A stretch of 5,296 bases of DNA from Candidatus Dormiibacterota bacterium. GTDB taxonomy: Bacteria; Chloroflexota; Dormibacteria; UBA8260. The position numbers were made by a program, and so were the translations under genes. Shown in pieces: positions 1 through 5,296 of this stretch (positions are counted from its first letter, which is position 1; each line of letters begins with the position of its first letter). The DNA is taken from assembly GCA_955652545.1 (NCBI GenBank), contig CATPCA010000156.1, positions 1-5,296 of the forward strand. Direction: 5' to 3'. The notes under the pieces were generated by a model. It was not told the DNA's origin and did no database searches. It saw only the letters and a list, made by a program, of their open reading frames with translations.

Positions 1-70
1 GCACCAGTCGATTGAGCTGTAGGCACATCTCTCTGAAATCGACGCCGAGCCCGCCGACGAAACAGTGAAG
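1..70 (-). other. Downstream flank of the second gene; possible start of a third gene
   Basis: This stretch follows the TAG of the second gene. Its GC content is visibly lower (about 60% in the first 60 bases) than in the two genes. I see no stem followed by a T run, so no intrinsic terminator, and transcription may continue. All three minus-strand frames are open to the edge. Possible starts are an ATG at 28 and a GTG at 24, both just after AGAGAG, but the purine stretch sits too close to be a normal ribosome site. No protein can be named from fewer than ten codons. Confidence 0.3.
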
Positions 71-1813
71 CTATTGAGGCTGTGAGCTGCGACGCACCTG
101 ATCCAGGCCGCTGTCGCGCAGGAAGTCAAACTTCAGTCCGGAAGCCGCCGGCCCTCGACCCGGGCCGCTGCGCCGCGCCATCCAGGTGAGCGCGCTGCCG
201 TCGGGCATGCGCGTGCGCCGCAGCCGGCGCTGCGCGATCACACCGATGGGCGTGACGACGCGGTCGGTGAGGTAGAAGGGCGTACCAGGACGGAGCAGCT
301 CGGCATGTGGCTGCAGCTGGATGATCGTGTTGCCCGGACCCGGGACGTCCATCGTGCCGCGGCGGAAGATGGCGGCGGCTCCGAGGCTGCGCAGCACGGG
401 CACGAGCGGGATCCAGTTGTCGGGGGGCGGCTGCTCGAGCGTGTACGCGAGCGCGGGCATGTCCGGCGCCGGCGCCGGCGGCTGCGGCTCGCCCGTGGCG
501 CGCAGCCGCGCCAGGTAGCACTCGTACGCGTCCACCGCGACGTCCGCCGCGCCCTGCAGCTTCTGCTCCACCGCCCACGCCATCGCGGCCGTCATGTCGC
601 GCGCGAACAGCACCTCCTCCACCGGTTCGGCGTCATCGGTCAAGCCCAGTGTGGGCGCCAGCAGCAGGAAGTCACGCAGCGATCCCGCCGCATCGGACAC
701 CTTGAACATCGTCCACGGCTTGTCCGTGCCCTCGACCGGGTACTGCTCCACGGGGCGGATCAGCGTTCGCTCGCCGAACGTGTCGGTGACAACGAGGGTC
801 GTCACCGTCTGCAGGGTGCCGAACTGCGCAGGCACCGGGATCGAGAACCAGTCACTGCCGTAGACGAGCGCGAACTCCATCACCAGCAACTTGGCCAGGT
901 CCACGTGCTGCGCATCCAGCTGCCCGAAGTCCGTCTGGCCGTCCTCGAATCCCCACCACCGGTCCGACGGCATGCCGTGGAACGTCACGTGGATGGGGAG
1001 CATGTTGATCGTCGTGTAAATGGCGGGAACCGGTTTGGACTGCGGGGCGCCCGTGCCCGCGGTGAACGAGTGCCAGTCGAGGTGACCCCCGCCGAACGCG
1101 TCCGCTTCGAGGACGGCACTGCCGTCGCCGCTCGCCGCCTCGATGGCGAACGCGTAGCTGAGCTGCTCCGGCTGCCATGCCACGTCGGCGGCCGGCTCAC
1201 TGAACGCGCCCTCGCGCAGGGCGACGAGTGTGTCGAGCACAGCCGCCACCGCGGGATCCGACGCCTGCACCGGCAGTGGCGGGTCGGGCACGCCGCCAGC
1301 GCGCTGCGTCTGCACCGATCGAACCAGCGCTGCACCGTCGAGGCCGCGTCCCGCGGCCAGCGCCCGCAGCCGCAGGCCGTCGGTGCCGGCGAGCGTGGGG
1401 GCAGGGTCGGCGACGTTGATGGGAAATGCGTTGCGAAAGGCGTCGATCGCCGCCTGTGGCACTCCCGCGTCGGCGGCGAGGTCCTCGAACAGCAGCCCCA
1501 GCTGAACCGCTCCCCGCACCCGGAGGTGCACGGGGCTGCGTTCCACCTGCACCTCCGTCGCCGTCGCGCTGTCGAAGGGCACCACCGCTCCACCCGGCGG
1601 GCCGGCGCGGTACCCGGTCACGGCGCGCGTTTCGATACCGAGCGTGGCCTGGACTGGCGAGCCGCCGTCGCCGCCGGCGAACTCGCCCACCTGCCACTGC
1701 CGGGCGAGCATCCAGAGCGGGTCGCGCACCTGCGCCTGCAACGAGCGCTCCAGGGTGGCGTCCCGTGGCTGGGGCTCGAGCCGCGTCCACGTCGTGATCG
1801 ACGGGATGCGCAC
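71..1813 (-). CDS. Conserved protein of unknown function, partner of the upstream gene (580 residues)
   Basis: I cannot assign a function. The GTG at 1813 is chosen because the recognisable protein (RIPSITTWTRLEPQPRD) begins directly after it. The same frame extends upstream to 2380, but there it encodes Arg/Ser/Pro-rich nonsense antiphased to the neighbouring gene. Blocks in order: LEPQPRD (12-18); RDPLWMLARQWQVGEF (30-45) followed by GGDGGSPV (47-54); DRWWGFEDG (284-292); DLAKLLVMEFALVYGSDWF (305-323); DTFGERTLI (344-352); a Pro/Ala linker (441-451); DNWIPLVPV (465-473); RRSGPGRG (547-554) and SGLKFDFL (558-565) near the C-terminus. The linker suggests an N-terminal body of about 440 residues plus a C-terminal domain of about 115. 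The conserved invariant-looking residues are Trp, Arg, Asp and Gly, with no recognisable catalytic triad or nucleotide-binding loop. There is no signal peptide or membrane span. The gene follows its large partner by 13 bases, so the two products probably work in one complex or pathway. The reading frame is secure; the start is likely but unproven. Confidence 0.93.
   Translation of the reverse strand: MRIPSITTWTRLEPQPRDATLERSLQAQVRDPLWMLARQWQVGEFAGGDGGSPVQATLGIETRAVTGYRAGPPGGAVVPFDSATATEVQVERSPVHLRVRGAVQLGLLFEDLAADAGVPQAAIDAFRNAFPINVADPAPTLAGTDGLRLRALAAGRGLDGAALVRSVQTQRAGGVPDPPLPVQASDPAVAAVLDTLVALREGAFSEPAADVAWQPEQLSYAFAIEAASGDGSAVLEADAFGGGHLDWHSFTAGTGAPQSKPVPAIYTTINMLPIHVTFHGMPSDRWWGFEDGQTDFGQLDAQHVDLAKLLVMEFALVYGSDWFSIPVPAQFGTLQTVTTLVVTDTFGERTLIRPVEQYPVEGTDKPWTMFKVSDAAGSLRDFLLLAPTLGLTDDAEPVEEVLFARDMTAAMAWAVEQKLQGAADVAVDAYECYLARLRATGEPQPPAPAPDMPALAYTLEQPPPDNWIPLVPVLRSLGAAAIFRRGTMDVPGPGNTIIQLQPHAELLRPGTPFYLTDRVVTPIGVIAQRRLRRTRMPDGSALTWMARRSGPGRGPAASGLKFDFLRDSGLDQVRRSSQPQ
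461..493 (-). other. Pro/Ala linker coding segment with CCGGCG tandem repeat
   Basis: Inside the second gene this stretch encodes GEPQPPAPAPD (residues 441-451). On the plus strand, 463-480 is three perfect copies of CCGGCG. The encoded segment is low in complexity and probably an unstructured hinge between the long N-terminal body and the C-terminal domain starting near DNWIPLVPV. The repeat is in frame (two codons per unit), so copy-number change would lengthen or shorten the linker without breaking the gene. Confidence 0.5.
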
Positions 1814-1814
1814 C

Positions 1815-1826
1815 GCGGCGCGCCGC
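1815..1826. repeat. 12-base perfect palindrome in the intergenic gap
   Basis: The sequence GCGGCGCGCCGC reads the same on both strands and fills all but one base of the gap between the stop codon of the large upstream gene and the GTG start of the second gene. In RNA it could fold only as a short hairpin of about four pairs with a CGCG loop. It lies where the ribosome site of the second gene should be. The only purine-rich stretch there is GAGCGG overlapping the stop codon, a poor match at a long distance from the GTG. The second gene may therefore depend on ribosomes arriving from the first. In DNA this rich in GC, such palindromes also arise by chance. Confidence 0.5.
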
Positions 1827-4800
1827 TCAGCGCTTGATGTCAATGGCGTGCTGGACACCGGCGGCGACCTCCATGAAGTGCGTGGCAGGGGTTGCGCCCT
1901 GCAGGTTGAAGGGGAAGTACAGTGCCGGCAGGATCTGCCCGACCTCCTGGATGCTGACCAGGTCGACGGCGCGCACCTTGGCCAGGTCGAGCGTCTCGTC
2001 AAGGATGGCGCGGACCAGGTCCAGGTCCCAGGTCGGGCGCGCGTCGGGGCACACCGCCAGCAGCATCGCCTGGGGCGCACGCGCCATGGGCTCGTTGTAG
2101 TGGAAGGCGACGCCGGACGTCGTGGTGTCGCCGGGGATCCGGTCCAGCCATTCGTCGACGAGCAGCCCCGCCAGCGGGGTGGCGCCCGCCGGGTCGCCGG
2201 TGGCGAAGGCCTCGATCGCCACCCGCCCTGCCCCGGGGGCGGTGCCGTTGAGCGGGAGGCCAAGCCAGCGGTCGCCGGCGACCAGGGGGAGCTGCGCCAG
2301 ATCGACACGGGCCGTGGCCGCGCCGAGAAGCCGCGTGGTCGCGACGGCGAGGTCGAGGCGGCGCGCCCCGGGACGCACATGGCTCAGCTGCAGCAGCCAC
2401 CGGCGCACCGCCTGCGGGTCGACCGCCTGCATTGCGGCCGACTGTGCGAAGGCGGCCTGCACGGACGCGGCATCCGGCGGGGTCAGGTGCGGCAGCACGA
2501 GGGCGGAGGCGCCGAGGACGGCGGCCACGTTTGCCTGGAGCGCCGCCAGAGTCGTAGCCGGCGTTGTGACCGCGGCGCGCCGGTGCTGCAGCTCCTCCAG
2601 CACCCGCCCAGCTCGGGCAACCAGCGTGGCGCCGGCGGCGGACGGAGCTGGGACGGCGCCCGAGACGCCGTACCCCGCGGCCTTGAGAAGCGCGTCGATG
2701 ACCGCGGACGCGGCGGCGGCGCTCGACGGGTCCGCCTGCAGCGCCCCGAGCGCGTTGCCCAGCCCCGTGATGTCGCCGTCGAGCGCTGCGACCAGCGCCG
2801 TCACCCGCGTGCCCAGCTCGGCGAGGTCGACGGAGCCGCTTGTGGGCGCCTTGTCAGGGAGGGCAAACGCGGCGAGGTCGAGCGGCCGGCCGGCGCCGAT
2901 CACGTCGCGCAGTGCCCGCGCCGCAGTGAGCAGGCCGGGAACCGTGACCGAGCCCGGCGGCAGGCTCGAGGCGTCGTAGGTGATGGACACGTCAGCCGCG
3001 GCGGCGGGCACGCCGGCGGCGAGCAGGATCCGCTGCTCCAGGTCGGCGCGCTGCGGCTGGTCGGCGGCGGCGGCGAGCTCGAGCACGTCGAGCGGCCCCA
3101 CGTCGAGGTCGCGCAGCGATACCGTCGCCGACGCCGCCTGCGGACCGGTCCCCGGGTCGACGGTCCAGCCAACCAGCGCGCGGACCGTCGCCGGGTCGGG
3201 CAGGCGGCTCGCCACCCAACTCGACAGCCAGGGCTCGGCGATGGCGCGCGGCCGGAGCGTCACCGAGCTCCATTGCGGCGGCGCCGGAGGAGGCCCGGCG
3301 AACAGAAGCATGAGCCGGTGGGTCACGTCGAGGCCCGGCCGCGGGGTGACGACGATCTCGGGGTCCGGGGGATGGTCGCCCCGGGAGACGGCGTCGAGGA
3401 CGCCGCCGGCACGGCCGTAGTTGCCCCGCATGATCTGGAACACGCTCTCGGCGATGGAGAGATCGCCGAGCGCGTCGAGCATGTCGTCGAGACGTTCGAG
3501 CATGGTGATGACGGCCGCCTGGTCGGGTGCCGCGCTGGGCAGGTCCGGGCCCCACACGGCGCCGGGGTTGAGCGCGCCGGACTGCCAGGCAGCGCGGAGC
3601 TTGACGCCGTCCGCCACCTGCGGCGGCGGCAGCACGGCCCCGTTGGCGGTGGCGCCGTGGAGCTCGTCACCGACCAGCGGGTAGGCGTCCCGGAAGGGCT
3701 GCACGAACCCGTCCAGGCTCTTCTCGTGGAGCTGCTCCTCGAAGCTGAAGCCGGTGAGCGCCCCGAGGCTGAGCCCCTGGCGGACACCGTCGAGGAGCCA
3801 CAGCGCCGCGGAGGTCCGCGTCGAGGAGAGGTCGATCGCCAGCGCGGCCTCGTCGGCTGTGCCGTGGTGGCTCAGGAAGCCGCTGCGCAGTACCGCGGCC
3901 GCCGCCGCCTGCGTAATCGACGGCGCCTGCACGAAGCCCCCGCTGTCCTCGTGCGGCAGCCGCGCCGGCGGCAGCGGACGCCCGCCCACCTCGCGGGCAC
4001 GGGATCGATCGAGGCGCGCGACGGCCTCGGCGTCGGCGTCGCCGACCACCGCACGCTCAGCTGCCGGCCGGACGTTCTCCACCCAGCCGTAGGCGCCGAG
4101 GTGCAGCGTCGGCCCGGCCTGGCCCGGAGCGGCGCTGCCGGGCGCGGCTGCGGCGCGCAGCGTGGCCAGCAGCGACGTGCTCAGCGCCGTGACCCAGACG
4201 TCCAGGCGATGGCTGGCCGCGTCGAGCGTCTCGGTGAGGAGGCGGTCGAGCTCGGCGGTGGGCAATCCGGCGAGGCGGTCCATGCTGGCCCGCAGGTCCC
4301 CGAGCCGGGCCAGTGGCGACTCCGGTGCCGGGTGCTGGACGGTGTCGAGGTAGCGCGCCCACGTCAGGCTCGAGCCGCGGGACACCGGGCCGTCGACGAT
4401 GTCCCGCGCGGTCAGGCTCGGCGTCGCGGGCTCGAGGTCGACGAGCTCCACCTCACGGAGCGCCGCAGGCGCGAGCACGCCGCTCGCCACCTGCGCCCGT
4501 CCCGCCTGCACGACGTACTCGCGCAGCATCGACTGGCGCAGCACGCGGTAGAGGATCGCGGTGGGTTTGGGGCCGGGGTAGGCCTCCGCCCAGACGTCGG
4601 CCATCGGCGCGTGCGCCAGCCACTGGATGTAATTGACCGGCACGCCGTCGAGCGTCGCGTCGGCCGCGAGCGGCCGGGTCTCGGAGAGGGGGAGCGCCTC
4701 GACCGTCGGGTACGGCACCGGGTAGCTGTCACGCCCCATCGCGGTGTGGATGAGGCGCGGATCCCAGGTCGACAGGCCGAGCGACCCGAGCAGCGCGCGG

Positions 4801-5296
4801 CCGCGCGCCAGGTGCTCATCCCACCATTCCTGGCTCGGCGGGCCGCTGGGATCGAGCAGCACCAGCATGTTCCAGAGCGCGTCGTCGCCGATCACGCGCC
4901 GCCCCCGGAAGGTCATCGAGCTCGCGTCCATGCCCAGGACACCCAGCAGGTCCTGATCCGGGTCGCCGCTGGCGCCGACGTGCGGCGCTCCCGGCGCACT
5001 CGCCTTCCAGACCGGGAGCAGAAGCCGCACCAGCTGTGCCAGCACCGCGCGCGCTCGCTCGGCAGCGTCGCGCGGCCGCACACCCCGGCCCTGGCCGAGC
5101 GCGCCCAGCGACGTCGTGGGCAGCACGCCGTACGGCGTCAGCCCCACGCGCACCGCTGGCAGCGGGCCGCGCGGCGCCACGGTGTCCAGCGCGAAGCGGC
5201 GCATCGCATCCTCCTGAGCGGAGCTGAACACCGGGTCCATCATCTGGCCCACGAAGTAACCGAAGGTCGCCGGCCATAGCGCCGTCAGCATGTCCC
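1827..5296 (-). CDS. Large conserved protein of unknown function, 5'-partial (at least 1154 residues)
   Basis: I cannot assign a function. The frame is open to the right window edge. The first visible Met is at 5291, only five residues before a conserved-looking LWPATFGYF block, and no ribosome site is visible, so the true start probably lies outside. Counting from that Met, blocks resembling recurrent motifs of large 'hypothetical' bacterial proteins are: RGPLPAVRVGLTPYGVLP (41-58); HVGASGDPDQDLLGVLGMDASS (104-125); NYIQWLA (219-225); GFVQAPS (452-458); LLDGVRQGLSLGALTGFSFE (499-518); VADGVKLRAAW (559-569); SVFQIMRGN then LDAVSRGD (616-639); EPWLSSW (686-692); AQLPLVAGDRWLGLPL (999-1014); LVDEWLDRIP (1044-1053); FHYNEP and PQAMLLAV (1063-1080); ETLDLAKVRAVD (1099-1110); LPALYFPFN (1121-1129). 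Residues 821-935 are Ala/Leu-rich and probably helical. I see no signal peptide, membrane segment, nucleotide-binding loop or protease motif, so a cytoplasmic, possibly structural, role is inferred. The frame has no break. It ends 13 bases before the next gene, probably in the same operon. The coding call is very secure; the function is unknown. Confidence 0.93.
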   Translation of the reverse strand, partial: DMLTALWPATFGYFVGQMMDPVFSSAQEDAMRRFALDTVAPRGPLPAVRVGLTPYGVLPTTSLGALGQGRGVRPRDAAERARAVLAQLVRLLLPVWKASAPGAPHVGASGDPDQDLLGVLGMDASSMTFRGRRVIGDDALWNMLVLLDPSGPPSQEWWDEHLARGRALLGSLGLSTWDPRLIHTAMGRDSYPVPYPTVEALPLSETRPLAADATLDGVPVNYIQWLAHAPMADVWAEAYPGPKPTAILYRVLRQSMLREYVVQAGRAQVASGVLAPAALREVELVDLEPATPSLTARDIVDGPVSRGSSLTWARYLDTVQHPAPESPLARLGDLRASMDRLAGLPTAELDRLLTETLDAASHRLDVWVTALSTSLLATLRAAAAPGSAAPGQAGPTLHLGAYGWVENVRPAAERAVVGDADAEAVARLDRSRAREVGGRPLPPARLPHEDSGGFVQAPSITQAAAAAVLRSGFLSHHGTADEAALAIDLSSTRTSAALWLLDGVRQGLSLGALTGFSFEEQLHEKSLDGFVQPFRDAYPLVGDELHGATANGAVLPPPQVADGVKLRAAWQSGALNPGAVWGPDLPSAAPDQAAVITMLERLDDMLDALGDLSIAESVFQIMRGNYGRAGGVLDAVSRGDHPPDPEIVVTPRPGLDVTHRLMLLFAGPPPAPPQWSSVTLRPRAIAEPWLSSWVASRLPDPATVRALVGWTVDPGTGPQAASATVSLRDLDVGPLDVLELAAAADQPQRADLEQRILLAAGVPAAAADVSITYDASSLPPGSVTVPGLLTAARALRDVIGAGRPLDLAAFALPDKAPTSGSVDLAELGTRVTALVAALDGDITGLGNALGALQADPSSAAAASAVIDALLKAAGYGVSGAVPAPSAAGATLVARAGRVLEELQHRRAAVTTPATTLAALQANVAAVLGASALVLPHLTPPDAASVQAAFAQSAAMQAVDPQAVRRWLLQLSHVRPGARRLDLAVATTRLLGAATARVDLAQLPLVAGDRWLGLPLNGTAPGAGRVAIEAFATGDPAGATPLAGLLVDEWLDRIPGDTTTSGVAFHYNEPMARAPQAMLLAVCPDARPTWDLDLVRAILDETLDLAKVRAVDLVSIQEVGQILPALYFPFNLQGATPATHFMEVAAGVQHAIDIKR

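Noticed and set aside
985..1790. Several 190-200 codon minus-strand frames overlapping the second gene
   Set aside because: They are out-of-frame shadows rich in Arg and Ala or Ser, lying inside a continuous frame with conserved-looking motifs.
305..1837. Plus-strand open frame of 510 codons opposite the second gene
   Set aside because: It has the same antisense phase relation as the longer plus-strand frame and a composition dominated by Arg, His, Val and Gly. The minus-strand frame carries the protein-like motifs.
1814..2380. N-terminal extension of the second gene up to an ATG at 2380
   Set aside because: The extra 189 residues are Arg/Pro/Ser-rich and overlap the conserved C-terminal coding of the large gene in another frame. 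Recognisable sequence begins only at the GTG at 1813.
2122..2979. Plus-strand 285-codon frame with Ser/Ala/Arg-rich product
   Set aside because: Low-complexity composition opposite well-supported coding sequence, with no ribosome site or motif to support it.
1644..5279. Plus-strand open frame of 1211 codons opposite the large gene
   Set aside because: Its first codon positions pair with the third positions of the minus-strand gene. Stops there would need A at the sense third position, which is rare in this GC-rich DNA, so the frame stays open by default. Its product is Arg/Gly/His-rich nonsense without family-like motifs.
1..5296. CRISPR arrays, tRNA or rRNA genes, insertion sequence ends, attachment sites
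   Set aside because: I saw no spaced direct repeats, no tRNA-like arms or rRNA blocks, no transposase motifs and no paired terminal inverted repeats. Short GC-rich runs such as CGG repeats are explained by codon composition.

Overview
The window is about 70% G+C with strong G/C preference at codon third positions. This suggests a high-GC bacterium such as an actinobacterium, myxobacterium or similar lineage; the sequence alone does not decide which. Nothing in it marks a plasmid, an integrated phage or an insertion sequence.

Both genes read on the minus strand and fill nearly the whole window. The upstream gene (5296 down to 1827) is open to the right edge, so its N-terminus is probably cut off. 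It encodes at least 1154 residues of a large soluble protein. The downstream gene (1813 down to 71) encodes 580 residues from a GTG start. Only 13 bases separate them, and these contain a 12-base perfect palindrome and no convincing Shine-Dalgarno sequence, so co-transcription and translational coupling are likely. The last 70 bases (70 down to 1) follow the second gene, are lower in GC, show no terminator, and may lead into a third gene beyond the edge.

Neither protein carries a motif of a known enzyme, transporter or regulator. Both contain tryptophan-, arginine- and proline-rich blocks that I recall, without being able to verify it here, from large bacterial proteins usually annotated as hypothetical. 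In the first protein these include RGPLPAVRVGLTPYGVLP, LLDGVRQGLSLGALTGF and AQLPLVAGDRWLGLPL. In the second they include RDPLWMLARQWQVGEF, DRWWGFEDG, DTFGERTLI and RRSGPGRG. The absence of signal peptides or membrane segments, the large size and the tight pairing fit two cytoplasmic proteins acting together, perhaps as parts of one assembly. A link to a phage-tail-like or contractile injection system locus is a hypothesis only: no sheath, tube, baseplate or ATPase gene is in view.

The very long plus-strand reading frames are antisense artefacts of GC-rich third positions and are not annotated as genes.
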